A stretch of DNA of 64,000 nucleotides from an uncultured Prevotellaceae bacterium. GTDB lineage: Bacteria; Bacteroidota; Bacteroidia; Bacteroidales; Bacteroidaceae. The notes under the pieces are model-generated. The model worked only from the letters and a program-made list of their open reading frames with translations. It was not told the origin of the DNA and made no database searches. Shown piece by piece: positions 9,401-17,363 of this stretch. The stretch is from positions 1 through 64,000 of the forward strand of contig CADAKX010000005.1 of the NCBI GenBank assembly GCA_902788605.1, in the 5' to 3' direction. Position 1 is the first letter of the stretch; each line of letters opens with the position of its first letter. The position numbers were made by a program, and so were the translations under genes.

Positions 9401-10454
9401 CACCTGGACAGACCGACGACACATAGGTACCAATGTCTCTCTTCTGAGCAGCAAAGCTCCATGAGGTGAAGCGGGACTGACGATTGGGAATCATCAGCAC
9501 ACCATGCTGCTGACATCCCACCCAGATATTGCCCTGACGGTCTTCTGCCAGTGCCCATATCTTTACACTCTTCAGGTCGAGTCCCATCATCCTGACTGGA
9601 TGACGTATCAGCTTGTTGGTGCCAGCAGGAATCCAGAAGAGGCCACTTCCCAGTGTGCCCACATAGATATTGCCTTGCTGGTCTATCAGAGCCGTACGGA
9701 AGCCCGCATCGCTACCCAGGACACTGATGTCGAAGGGGTTGATAGGCGTCTGATGCTGATTGGCTGTGGGCGGAGTGAACATCTGGAAATCGTCACGACT
9801 CAGCGCCACGATGTTTCCTTGATAGCCGAAAATAGACGTGGGAATACCTTTTGACGTGTCAAACTGCTGTGCAGGCCGTCCCTTGGGCATGCAACAGAAG
9901 CGCCCTGCTCCTGATTTCCAGAGCGTCCCCGTGGCATCTTCGTATAGATTATTGAAGTAATTATCGTGTTCGTCCACCTTGTAGTCCGTTCGCTCCACCA
10001 ATTTCGTACTGTTGGGCAACACCTGACAGATACCATAGCCCGACGTGCCCACCAGCAGTTCGCCACTGCGCAACTGGTACAGCTGACTCACATGCGGCTT
10101 GTGTCGTTCTGGGAAGGTGTAGGTCGTAAAACTGTTGGTAGCCTCATCATAACGCTGCAGGCCCTTGGTTGTGCCCACCCACAGACGACCTTGATTGTCA
10201 CAGAACAGTGTGGTCACCGTATTAAAGAGCAACGATGTGCTGTCGCCCTCCTGATGCAGATAGTGGGTGAAGTGGTAGCCATCAAAGCGGTTCAGACCAT
10301 ATTCCGTACCCACCCAGATATAGTTGGTCTTGTCCTGACAGATAGATGTGATCACTGTACTGGTCAGACGGTCGCTGCCAAAGAACAAGCCTGTCTGTGC
10401 TTTTACACAAACCATCTGACAGAGCAGTATACAGAAAAACAGAAGCTTTTTCAT
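6477..10454 (-). CDS. Hybrid two-component system regulator (HTCS)
   Basis: The 1325-aa single-chain sensor-regulator of the inner membrane senses sugars in Bacteroidales. In order: signal peptide (1-19); about 650 residues of periplasmic two-bladed propeller repeats with WVGT-type motifs; a Y_Y_Y domain; a transmembrane helix (~763-785); a HisKA domain with phospho-acceptor His805 (NATHDIRSPL); an HATPase domain (N box NLLSNAFKY, GTGIGLNL); a receiver with Asp1119 (LVISDVMMPEMDG); and a C-terminal AraC-type DNA-binding domain. These proteins normally sit beside the glycan-utilisation locus they control; here none is adjacent, and the nearest secreted glycosidase is the GH43 gene 3.7 kb away. 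Its promoter -7 box is at 10497-10504 and its terminator at 6446-6473. Confidence 0.95.
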   Translation of the reverse strand: MKKLLFFCILLCQMVCVKAQTGLFFGSDRLTSTVITSICQDKTNYIWVGTEYGLNRFDGYHFTHYLHQEGDSTSLLFNTVTTLFCDNQGRLWVGTTKGLQRYDEATNSFTTYTFPERHKPHVSQLYQLRSGELLVGTSGYGICQVLPNSTKLVERTDYKVDEHDNYFNNLYEDATGTLWKSGAGRFCCMPKGRPAQQFDTSKGIPTSIFGYQGNIVALSRDDFQMFTPPTANQHQTPINPFDISVLGSDAGFRTALIDQQGNIYVGTLGSGLFWIPAGTNKLIRHPVRMMGLDLKSVKIWALAEDRQGNIWVGCQQHGVLMIPNRQSRFTSWSFAAQKRDIGTYVSSVCPGEDGIVWCTVQYKGVFGFNADGDIVANPQAPDGAEVIYRNDQNEYWLGTRNGLFEYNPLTGKSRLLTNYACDKFNAVVDDGHGHLVISAFSKGILVYDKAQRTMAHYDMNDPEDAVNGRLCNNWVLTMTTDREGNVWMGTAAGVSCYNPQTRSFKPFDWQVLADGTRCNAFCETRQGDMLIGTSQGLYIWRRQSNQVEQMPHAEQLYSLAILYIVEDSNGDLWCSTSNGIWHYQSARQHWVSYINGAGLTTHEYVGSAGLHTNDDRIYFATSDGLTTFTPQQVCNGQTSKAELLLTDFIINETPVSTLTESDGHQVTKLPISQSDHFTLSYLDNTFTLRFSLLNYADAENTIFEHRLSSDEKWVRTTEGQNDITLSHLPVGTYHLEVRAIDNGEPTPSKIFTIVITPPWYRSTIAHIIYLIGLLGFLALITTLWWRHVRLNVEEEKMKFLINATHDIRSPLTLILGGIGKLKNSKIEELKSEEDLQSFKSSVLQPSVDTIDHNAQRILNLVNQILDIRKIDKQQMRLHCQKTDLKEFLQGVCKLYEFPAQERGITFTLQADDDVPPVWIDRAQFDKVVSNLLSNAFKYSYDQGEITVALSQGYDEKARGPLKQYVQVSVTDTGTGMREGTLQHLFDRFYQGTTTAHVEGTGIGLNLCKMIVDMHHGVISGRNRQDNIKGSVFTVRLPQGNSHLSEGEIDYRKDEPTSLQLRSNQKTATTYRILVVDDDEEIPRFISQELGYYYHFAMCRNGKDGLRELLTNNYDLVISDVMMPEMDGFTMLRMIRTNGNINHLPVVMLTSKTDIGNRLEGLERGADAYLTKPFSIEELHATIDNLIASRLRLRGKYSGTQMPNEQIKKIEVKGNDEQLMERIIDSINKHLSDSDFSVEMLCDEVGMSRANLHRKMKQMTGITASDFLRNLRMEQAARLLSEQKVNITQVAYSVGFSSLPYFSTAFKKHFGISPTEYIEKLESETK

Positions 10455-10496
10455 GAACGGTTTTTAGCTAGTTATGAATTTTTCTCTTTGCAGCTG

Positions 10497-10504
10497 CAAA
10501 GATA
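10497..10504 (-). promoter_or_regulatory. -7 box of the HTCS promoter
   Basis: Perfect minus-strand TATCTTTG 42 bp before the start codon. The -33 region is not clearly conserved. Confidence 0.45.
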
Positions 10505-10586
10505 CGCATAATCTTGCTAAAAGCCGCCTGTTTCCTGCTAAAAATATTGTAAAAATGTCTCAGTAATGAGATAAAAAACGTAAAAC

Positions 10587-10619
10587 TTGCAGGTATTCCA
10601 AAAGTTTGCAGTAACTTTG
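10587..10619 (+). promoter_or_regulatory. Promoter of the GH3-type acyl-adenylating gene
   Basis: TTG (10587-10589), 22 bp, then TAACTTTG (10612-10619), 32 bp before the start codon. Confidence 0.55.
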
Positions 10620-10651
10620 CAGTCTCTATACCATATAAAATAAAGAGGAAA

Positions 10652-12166
10652 ATGAGTCTGACAGGATTAGTAAGACCGCTGTTTGCCAATAGATGGCGGG
10701 AACTGGAAAAACATATCAACGAAGGCGAGCAACTGCAACGCGAGGTGTTGGCCCGTCTGGTGCAGAAGGCCCAGGACACGGAATACGGCCGCAAGCATCT
10801 GTTTGCTGCCACAAAGAGCTATGAGGACTTTGTGCGCAACAACCCCGTGAACACCTACGAAGAACTGAAGACCGACATTGACCGCATGCGCCAGGGCGAG
10901 AGCGACGTGCTGTGGCCAGGCCGTGTGAAGTGGTATGCCAAGTCCAGCGGCACCACCAACGACAAGTCGAAGTTCATCCCCGTCTCGGCCGACGGACTGA
11001 AGCGCATCCACTATAAAGGAGGTGCCGACGTGGTTACGCTCTATCTGAGAAACAACCCCCAGAGCCGTATGTTCGACGGCAAGGGCTTGATTCTTGGTGG
11101 CAGCCACTCGCCCAACTACAACCTGCCAGGCTCGCTGGTGGGCGACCTCAGCGCCATCCTCATCGAGAATATCAATCCTTTGGTGAATCTGGTGCGTGTG
11201 CCCTCAAAGCAGACAGCCCTGCTGAGCGACTTCGAGATCAAGCGTGACCGCATTGCCCGCGAGGCGATGACGAAGAACGTGACCAACCTGAGCGGCGTCC
11301 CCTCGTGGATGCTCTCTGTGCTCAATCGCGTGATGGAGATCTCTGGCAAGACCCATCTGGAGGAGGTATGGCCCAATCTCGAGGTGTTCTTCCATGGCGG
11401 CGTGGCCTTTACGCCCTATCGCGAGCAGTACGAGAAGCTCATCACCAGTCCCAAGATGCACTACATGGAGACCTACAACGCCAGTGAGGGCTTCTTTGGC
11501 ATTCAGGACGACCCCAGCGACAAGTCCATGCTGCTGATGCTCGACTACGACGTGTTCTACGAGTTCCAGGAGATGGGCACTGACACCATCGTACCCCTGT
11601 GGGGCGTTGAGAAGGACAAAAACTACGCCATGCTCATCTCTACCTCGTGTGGTTTGTGGCGCTATATGATTGGCGACACGGTGAAGTTCACCTCTACCAA
11701 CCCCTATAAGTTTATTATCTCTGGCCGCACTAAGAGCTTTATCAATGCCTTTGGCGAGGAACTCATCGTCGATAATGCCGAGCAGGGTCTGAAGTATGCC
11801 TGCGAGAAGACGGGTGCCCAGGTGTTGGAATACACGGCCGCACCAGTCTTTATGGACCAGAACGCCAAGTGCCGCCACCAGTGGCTCATCGAGTTCTCCA
11901 AGGCTCCTGAGGACGTAGAGCAGTTTGCCGACATCCTGGACCGCAAGCTCCAGGAGTTGAACAGCGACTACGAGGCCAAGCGCTATAAGGACATCACCCT
12001 GCAGCATCTGGAGATTATCCCTGCCCGTCAGGGACTCTTCAACGACTGGCTGAAGGCCAAGGGCAAGTTGGGCGGACAGCACAAGGTGCCTCGTCTGAGC
12101 AATAGTCGTGAGCACTTGGAAGAATTGCTTAAAATGAATAGAGCCACCCCCAACCCCTCCCTGTAA
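10652..12166 (+). CDS. GH3 auxin-responsive-promoter family protein (acyl-adenylating enzyme)
   Basis: The 504-aa protein is related to plant GH3/JAR1 acyl-acid-amido synthetases (not glycoside hydrolase family 3). The AMP-binding loop AKSSGTTNDKSKFIPVS (residues 92-108), GGVAFTPYREQYE, YNASEGFFGIQD and ISGRTKSFINAFGEELI are the family landmarks. Members adenylate a carboxylic acid and pass it to an amine or thiol; the bacterial substrate is unknown. The C-terminus is unusual: residues ~498-504 (ATPNPSL) and the stop codon come from a palindromic repeat at 12144-12175, so the native end was probably replaced or extended. An Ig-like lipoprotein and a DUF3108 protein follow and may form an operon. 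Confidence 0.87.
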   Translation: MSLTGLVRPLFANRWRELEKHINEGEQLQREVLARLVQKAQDTEYGRKHLFAATKSYEDFVRNNPVNTYEELKTDIDRMRQGESDVLWPGRVKWYAKSSGTTNDKSKFIPVSADGLKRIHYKGGADVVTLYLRNNPQSRMFDGKGLILGGSHSPNYNLPGSLVGDLSAILIENINPLVNLVRVPSKQTALLSDFEIKRDRIAREAMTKNVTNLSGVPSWMLSVLNRVMEISGKTHLEEVWPNLEVFFHGGVAFTPYREQYEKLITSPKMHYMETYNASEGFFGIQDDPSDKSMLLMLDYDVFYEFQEMGTDTIVPLWGVEKDKNYAMLISTSCGLWRYMIGDTVKFTSTNPYKFIISGRTKSFINAFGEELIVDNAEQGLKYACEKTGAQVLEYTAAPVFMDQNAKCRHQWLIEFSKAPEDVEQFADILDRKLQELNSDYEAKRYKDITLQHLEIIPARQGLFNDWLKAKGKLGGQHKVPRLSNSREHLEELLKMNRATPNPSL

Positions 12167-12175
12167 GGAGGGGAG
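12144..12175 (+). repeat. Palindromic repeat copy A
   Basis: C-rich head CCACCCCC followed by the hairpin CCCTCC/GGAGGG. It encodes the last residues and stop of the GH3-type enzyme. It faces copy B with 81 bp between. Confidence 0.85.
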
Positions 12176-12206
12176 TTAATGGAACTCTATCTTGATTAAA
12201 ATTCGC

Positions 12207-14201
12207 ATGATGTTTAAGACAAAAGAATATATCATAAGACAGATTAAAGAACTATTCACCCCCCTCCATGCAGGGAGGGGCTGGGGGTGGGTCTTTTTAC
12301 TCATCCTTGCCTCCTGTGCCCGCATGGGCAGCCCTGACGGCGGCTGGTATGACGACACGCCCCCACGCGTTGTCAGTTCTACCCCCGACGACCAAGGCGT
12401 CAACGTGAAGGGCAGGAAGGTGACCATCAACTTCAGCGAATATATCAAACTGGACGACCCACAAAACAAGGTGATCATCTCTCCCCCACAGATCGAGATG
12501 GCCGACATCAAGGCCGCAGGCCGTCGAATCACCGTCGACCTGAAAGACTCGCTGAAAGAAAACACCACCTATACCGTGGACTTTGGCGACGCCATCAGCG
12601 ACAACAACGAGGGCAACCCCATGGGCAACTACACCTTCAGCTTCTCTACGGGCGACCATATCGATACGCTCGAGGTGAGTGGCTATTGCCTGAACGCCGA
12701 GAACCTGGAGCCCATCAAGGGACTGCTGGTGGGCCTCTATGACAACTTTGCCGACTCGGCCTTCCACAAGGAACCCATGATGCGCGTGTCGCGCACCAAT
12801 GGCAGCGGCTTCTTCACCATCAAGGGTGTGGCCCCTGGCACCTATCGCTGCTTTGCCCTGGAGGACAAGGACGGTGACTTCGTGTTCAGCCAAAAGAACG
12901 AGACCGTGGGCTTCAACCACGACAGCATCCGCCCCACATGGAAGCCAGACGCCCGTCCTGACACCCTGTGGCTCGACTCGCTCCATATCAAGGACATCAT
13001 CTCGAGGTCCTACACCCATTTCCTGCCCGACGACGTCACCCTGCTGTGCTTCCAGGAGCCCCAGACCGACCGCTTCCTGCTGAAGACAGAGCGCAGCACG
13101 CCAGAGCGCCTGGGCATGTACTTCACCTATGGCAGCGACTCGCTCCCCCATCTGCGCGGCCTGAACTTCAACGACAAGGACGCCTTTATCCTTGAGGCTT
13201 CACAGAAGAACGACACGCTGACCTATTGGCTGGCCGACAGCACGCTGATCAATCAGGACACGCTGGAGATAGAAGCCACCTTCCTGATGAGCGACTCGCT
13301 GGGCGCCCTCATCCAGCACACCGACACCATCGCCTTTACGGCCAAGACCTCGTATGCCAAGCGACTGAAAGCCAAGCAGAAGGAGTTTGAAGAATGGAAG
13401 AAAGAACAGGAGAAAAAGAAGAAACGCAAGGAGCCCTACGACTCCATCATGCCTATCGACCCGCTGATGTTCAAGCTGTCGGCCAACGGCAGTATCGACC
13501 CCAACCAGCGCGTCTTCTTCGAGATGCCAGAGCCGCTGAGCCGTTGCGACACGTCGGCCATCCACCTCGCTGTCAAGGTTGACACGCTGTGGAACGCCTT
13601 CCCCTATCGATTCCAGCAGATAGGCGTGCGTCTATATCAACTCTCAGCCGACTGGGAGATGGGACAGGAATACCAGATAGAGATTGACTCTGCCGCCTTC
13701 CAAGGCATCTATGGCGCCGTTTCCCACCACAGGAAACAGAACATCAAGGTGCGCACGGAGGACGAATACAGTTCGCTGGTGATGGAACTGAGTGGCGTGC
13801 CCCTCACCGACTCCATCTGGGTGCAGTTGGTTGACAATGGCGACAAGGTCATCCGCCAGTCGCTGGCCGACGCCGATGGCATGGCCGAGTTTATCTATCT
13901 GAAGCCTGGCAGCTACTATGTCCGCGCTTATGTCGATAAGAACGGCAACGGCAAGTGGGACACAGGCGTCTATGACCAGGACCTGCAGCCCGAGCCCGTC
14001 TATTATTTCCACGAGAAGATAGAATGTCGCCAGAAGTGGGACGTCAGTCGTCAGTGGAACCTCACCGCCCGTCCGCTCTTCAAGCAAAAGCCCCTGGCTA
14101 TCACCAAGCAGAAACCTGACAAGCAGAAGCAGCAGCTGAAGAACCGCAATATCCAGCGTGCACGCGACATGGGCAAAGAATACGTACCAAAAGGATTTTA
14201 A
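12207..14201 (+). CDS. Ig-like domain lipoprotein
   Basis: The 664-aa probable outer-membrane lipoprotein has a lipobox LILASC with Cys37, followed by a Big_5-type Ig-like domain (DTPPRVVSSTPDDQGVNV, typical of cell-surface proteins), carboxypeptidase-regulatory-like segments (TNGSGFFTIKGVAPGTYRCF, GSYYVRAYVDKNGNGKWDTG) and a basic C-terminus. The start is ATG at 12207 (or 12210); a TTG at 12192 is in frame but unlikely. Residues 17-29 of the signal peptide (FTPLHAGRGWGWV) are encoded by palindromic repeat copy B, giving an abnormally long n-region before FLLILASC. The function is unknown; a structural or assembly role at the cell surface is inference. The DUF3108 gene follows 14 bp downstream. 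Confidence 0.82.
   Translation: MMFKTKEYIIRQIKELFTPLHAGRGWGWVFLLILASCARMGSPDGGWYDDTPPRVVSSTPDDQGVNVKGRKVTINFSEYIKLDDPQNKVIISPPQIEMADIKAAGRRITVDLKDSLKENTTYTVDFGDAISDNNEGNPMGNYTFSFSTGDHIDTLEVSGYCLNAENLEPIKGLLVGLYDNFADSAFHKEPMMRVSRTNGSGFFTIKGVAPGTYRCFALEDKDGDFVFSQKNETVGFNHDSIRPTWKPDARPDTLWLDSLHIKDIISRSYTHFLPDDVTLLCFQEPQTDRFLLKTERSTPERLGMYFTYGSDSLPHLRGLNFNDKDAFILEASQKNDTLTYWLADSTLINQDTLEIEATFLMSDSLGALIQHTDTIAFTAKTSYAKRLKAKQKEFEEWKKEQEKKKKRKEPYDSIMPIDPLMFKLSANGSIDPNQRVFFEMPEPLSRCDTSAIHLAVKVDTLWNAFPYRFQQIGVRLYQLSADWEMGQEYQIEIDSAAFQGIYGAVSHHRKQNIKVRTEDEYSSLVMELSGVPLTDSIWVQLVDNGDKVIRQSLADADGMAEFIYLKPGSYYVRAYVDKNGNGKWDTGVYDQDLQPEPVYYFHEKIECRQKWDVSRQWNLTARPLFKQKPLAITKQKPDKQKQQLKNRNIQRARDMGKEYVPKGF
12257..12293 (-). 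repeat. Palindromic repeat copy B
   Basis: Reverse-oriented copy (GGTGGGT end to the right) lying inside the signal peptide of the lipoprotein gene, in frame. It is convergent with copy A. Confidence 0.85.
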
Positions 14202-14215
14202 AACAAGATTGAGTT

Positions 14216-15064
14216 ATGAAGAAGAGAACCACTATGAGTCATATCGTGCGCAAGGCCTTATGGAGCCTGCCCCTCTGTCTGATGTCGCTGATGCCCATGC
14301 AGGCCTCAGCCCAGTGTGGTATTGAGAACAAGGCCTTTGGCAATGGCGAGTTTCTCACCTACGACCTCTACTTCAACTGGAAGTTTGTGTGGATCAAGGT
14401 GGGCTCGGCATCCATGTCGACGGTCACCTCTACCTTCCGTGGCCAGCCCGCCTATCGTACCAGTCTGACCACCCGTGGCAACAGCAAACTCGATGGCGTC
14501 TTCGTCATGCGCGACACGCTGCTCTCCTATTGCAGCGCCGCCGACCTCTCGCCACTCTATTTCCGCAAGGGAGCCCTGGAGGGCAGTCGCTATTATGTCG
14601 ATGAACTGTGGTACAGCTATCCGCGCAACCACAGCCGTCTGCGCATGCACCGCATTGATGCCGATGGCGAGCAGCACTGGCAGGAGAAGGAATACTCCGA
14701 CTGCGTCTACGACATGATGAGCATCTTCCTCCGTGCCCGCAATTTCGACGGTTCCAAACTCAAGGAGGGCGACATCATCCCCATGCCCATCAGCGATGCA
14801 CGCAACCTGAGCAACTCGTGGCTCACCTATCGCGGCAAGGACACCTTCAAGGTTGACGGCACGGGCGAGAAGTTCCGCTGCCTGGTCTTCTCGTTCTATG
14901 AGCGCGAGGATGGCAAGAACCACGAACTCATCCGCTTCTATATCACCGACGACACGAACCACATCCCTGTGCGCCTCGACATGTTCCTGAGCTTTGGCTC
15001 GGCCAAGGTGTTCCTCAAGGGCTACAAGGGCGTTCGCAGTCCGATGACGTCGAAGATTAAATAA
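14216..15064 (+). CDS. DUF3108 domain protein, secreted
   Basis: The 282-aa protein has an N-terminal signal peptide (cleavage near QASAQ, residue ~33) and a DUF3108-like beta-rich fold: GNGEFLTYDLYFNWKFVWIK, KVGSASM and RGNSKLDGVF early, then KVDGTGEKFRCLVFSF and IPVRLDMFLSFGSAKVFLKGY near the end. DUF3108 proteins are periplasmic with no assigned reaction. It sits 14 bp after the Ig-like lipoprotein gene, which suggests a shared envelope function, and ends at a bidirectional terminator. Confidence 0.82.
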   Translation: MKKRTTMSHIVRKALWSLPLCLMSLMPMQASAQCGIENKAFGNGEFLTYDLYFNWKFVWIKVGSASMSTVTSTFRGQPAYRTSLTTRGNSKLDGVFVMRDTLLSYCSAADLSPLYFRKGALEGSRYYVDELWYSYPRNHSRLRMHRIDADGEQHWQEKEYSDCVYDMMSIFLRARNFDGSKLKEGDIIPMPISDARNLSNSWLTYRGKDTFKVDGTGEKFRCLVFSFYEREDGKNHELIRFYITDDTNHIPVRLDMFLSFGSAKVFLKGYKGVRSPMTSKIK

Positions 15065-15081
15065 AACACAGAGGTTAAAAC

Positions 15082-15124
15082 AAAAAAAGAGGTTCCCCAT
15101 TTTTCTGAGGAACCTCTTTTTCTT
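15082..15124. terminator. Bidirectional terminator
   Basis: AAAGAGGTTCC (15086-15096) pairs perfectly with GGAACCTCTTT (15109-15119), flanked by A and T runs on both sides. It separates the DUF3108 gene from the convergent P-type ATPase gene. Confidence 0.85.
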
Positions 15125-15126
15125 TC

Positions 15127-17238
15127 TTATGCCTTCAGCGCTCGCATGGCGTTGAGCACAGCCAGCACCGTGACACCCACATCGGCAAAGACGGCGAGCC
15201 ACATGGTGGCGATGCCAAAGAAGGCCAGTATGAGGACGGCCACCTTGACGCCAATGGCAAACCAGATGTTTTGGCGCGCTATGCCAATGGTGCGACGCGC
15301 AATGCGGATGGCCGTAGCAATCTTCGTAGGCTGGTCGTCCATCAGCACCACATCGGCAGCCTCGATGGCCGCATCGCTGCCCAGGCCTCCCATCGCAATA
15401 CCTACGTCGGCACGTGCCAACACAGGGGCATCGTTGATGCCATCGCCCACAAAGGCGGCATATCGTGGGTGAGAGGGTGTAGAGTCGCGGAGGTATGAGG
15501 ACAGTTTTTCCACCTTGTCAGTGGGCAGCAGTTCGGCATGATACTCGTCTATCTGCAGCTGCTGAGCCACACGGGCAGCCACTTCCTCGCGGTCGCCAGT
15601 CAGCATCACGGCCTTGCTGACGCCCAGATCTTTCAGTTGCAGGATAGCATCGGCGCTGTCGGTCTTCACCTGGTCGTTGATCACGATATGACCAGCATAG
15701 ACAAACGAGGTGGGCTGAACCCTCAGCACAGAATGCTCTGCAATGGCCACATGCACAATCGTGCCCTCGTCGCCGTGGTCACACTGGTGCCATTTCACGC
15801 CCACCAGGTCCATCATCTTCGCATTGCCCACACACACCATCTTGTCGCCCACCTTGGCACGGATGCCCTTGCCTGCAATCTCTTCCACCTCCGTCACCTT
15901 ACAGCCGTCAGTACCCTCGCTGGGGAAGGCATCACGCAGGGCGGCACCAATGGGATGGGTGGTAGAGTGCTCCACATGAGCAGCCAGATGCAGCAACTGA
16001 TACTCGCTACACACCTCGGGGTGTACGGCTACCACCGAGAAGCGGCCATGGGTCAGCGTACCCGTCTTGTCGAAGACCACCGTATCGACCTTCGACAGCA
16101 GGTCCAGATAGTTGGCACCCTTCACCAGTACGCCCTTTCTCGACGCGCTGCCAATGCCTCCAAAGAAGGTGAGGGGCACGCTGATGACCAGCGCACAGGG
16201 ACAGCTGACCACCAGGAACATCAGGGCGCGATAGAGCCACAGGGGGAAGAAGCCCCAGAAGGCATTGAAGAATGTGGAAGAGAGACCAGCGATGGCAAAT
16301 GCCATGCCCATAGGCATGATGATGGCGATGGCCAGGGCCAGGAACACCACGATAGGCGTATAGATACGGGCAAAGCGGGTGATGAAGGCCTCGCTCTGCG
16401 ACTTGTGCTCGCCAGCCTCCTCTACCAGTTTGATGATTCTCGACACGGTGCTCTCGCCAAAGGCCTTGGTGGTGCGCACCTCGATGACGCCACTCAGGTT
16501 GATGCTGCCCGATATGATGTCGTCGCCCTCATTCACCTCCAGGGGCACGCTCTCGCCTGTCAGGGCCATCGTGTTCAGACTCGATTTGCCACTGACAATG
16601 GTGCCGTCCAAGGGCACCTTCTCGCCAGGTCTGATTTCGATGACAGAACCCACAGCCACCTTGTCGGGGTTCATATCCACAATCCCTGCCTCCACTCCCG
16701 TTCGGGATGGGTCGGAGGTGGGTTTCACATGGGCCACGTCAGGGCGGATATCCATCAGATGCGAGATGCTCGCCCTACTCTTTCCTTCGGCCAGTCCCTC
16801 GAAATACTCGCCCACCTGGAAGAACAGCATCACAAAGACGGCCTCAGTAAACTCGCTCTCGGCACCTGGCAGAAAACCGATGCAGAGGGCACCGATGGTG
16901 GCCACCGTCATCAGGAAGTGCTCATTGAAGGGGTCGCCATGCGCCAAGCCCTCGGCCGCCTCTTTCAGCGTGCCTGCACCTATTATAAAATAAGGTACGA
17001 GGTAAACCAGCAGCAACTGCCATGTGGGCAGCTCCAGCGTCTTCTCTACGATGACAGCCGCAATCAGCAGCACCACTGCCACTGCTATTGTCCACAGCTG
17101 GCGATGGCCTCCGTGCTCATGATGATGTTCATGATGATGCTCGTGATGGTGCTCGTGATGGTGCTCGTGGTGATGCTCGTGGTGGTGCTCGTGCTCGTGA
17201 CCACAACACCCATGTTCGTGATGATGTTCGTGTGACAT
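15127..17238 (-). CDS. Zinc/cadmium-type P1B ATPase with His-rich N-terminus
   Basis: The 703-aa inner-membrane metal exporter has the P1B core: membrane metal site Cys-Pro-Cys at 346-348 (SCPCALVIS), phosphorylation site Asp390 (DKTGTLT), the HP motif (TTHPIGAAL), MLTGDRE and the hinge GDGINDAPVLARADVG. This core fits the Zn/Cd/Pb subgroup. It has no N-terminal CxxC heavy-metal domain; instead residues 1-45 are a run of HHHE/HHEH units with one CC pair, likely a metal-binding tail. The tail is encoded by a 12-nt tandem repeat and may vary in length. The gene is divergent from a Fur-family regulator, with a palindrome in between. Confidence 0.92.
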   Translation of the reverse strand: MSHEHHHEHGCCGHEHEHHHEHHHEHHHEHHHEHHHEHHHEHGGHRQLWTIAVAVVLLIAAVIVEKTLELPTWQLLLVYLVPYFIIGAGTLKEAAEGLAHGDPFNEHFLMTVATIGALCIGFLPGAESEFTEAVFVMLFFQVGEYFEGLAEGKSRASISHLMDIRPDVAHVKPTSDPSRTGVEAGIVDMNPDKVAVGSVIEIRPGEKVPLDGTIVSGKSSLNTMALTGESVPLEVNEGDDIISGSINLSGVIEVRTTKAFGESTVSRIIKLVEEAGEHKSQSEAFITRFARIYTPIVVFLALAIAIIMPMGMAFAIAGLSSTFFNAFWGFFPLWLYRALMFLVVSCPCALVISVPLTFFGGIGSASRKGVLVKGANYLDLLSKVDTVVFDKTGTLTHGRFSVVAVHPEVCSEYQLLHLAAHVEHSTTHPIGAALRDAFPSEGTDGCKVTEVEEIAGKGIRAKVGDKMVCVGNAKMMDLVGVKWHQCDHGDEGTIVHVAIAEHSVLRVQPTSFVYAGHIVINDQVKTDSADAILQLKDLGVSKAVMLTGDREEVAARVAQQLQIDEYHAELLPTDKVEKLSSYLRDSTPSHPRYAAFVGDGINDAPVLARADVGIAMGGLGSDAAIEAADVVLMDDQPTKIATAIRIARRTIGIARQNIWFAIGVKVAVLILAFFGIATMWLAVFADVGVTVLAVLNAMRALKA
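17115..17198. repeat. 12-nt coding tandem repeat (His-rich tail)
   Basis: Repeated units of the form GTGCTCGTGATG (plus strand) encode the HHEH units at the N-terminus of the P-type ATPase. Units differ only at His wobble positions. Confidence 0.75.
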
Positions 17239-17266
17239 AATTCGCTCGTTTTAAATATTCTGGGTG

Positions 17267-17274
17267 CAAAGGTA
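17267..17274 (-). promoter_or_regulatory. -7 box of the P-type ATPase promoter
   Basis: Minus-strand TACCTTTG 28 bp before the start codon, just downstream of the palindrome at 17287-17301. Confidence 0.45.
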
Positions 17275-17286
17275 AGATATTTTTTC

Positions 17287-17301
17287 TGCAACTTGGTTGC
17301 A
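17287..17301. promoter_or_regulatory. Candidate metalloregulator operator
   Basis: TGCAAC-TTG-GTTGCA, a perfect 6-bp inverted repeat, lies between the divergent ATPase and Fur-family promoters and covers the -33 region of the ATPase promoter. The position fits an operator of the adjacent regulator. Confidence 0.45.
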
Positions 17302-17350
17302 AAGTGCTAATTTTCGACATTTTTACCATCTTCGTTTCTATTTTTTTCAT

Positions 17351-17358
17351 TATCTTTG
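17351..17358 (+). promoter_or_regulatory. -7 box of the Fur-family gene, almost abutting the start codon
   Basis: TATCTTTG ends 5 bp before ATG at 17364. With the usual Bacteroidetes spacing the transcript would begin at or next to the start codon. Confidence 0.5.
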
Positions 17359-17363
17359 CACCC

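Noticed and set aside
17115..17198. CRISPR or intergenic satellite
   Set aside because: The repeat is coding and conserves His/Glu codons of the ATPase tail.
15538..17235. 565-codon open frame antisense to the P-type ATPase gene
   Set aside because: It mirrors the codon structure of the ATPase gene, contains poly-Met/Val from the His repeat and has no recognisable domain. Similar long antisense frames (for example 11204-12115, 12297-13151, 19455-20666, 32541-33524, 38343-39287, 40785-41714) are likewise shadows.
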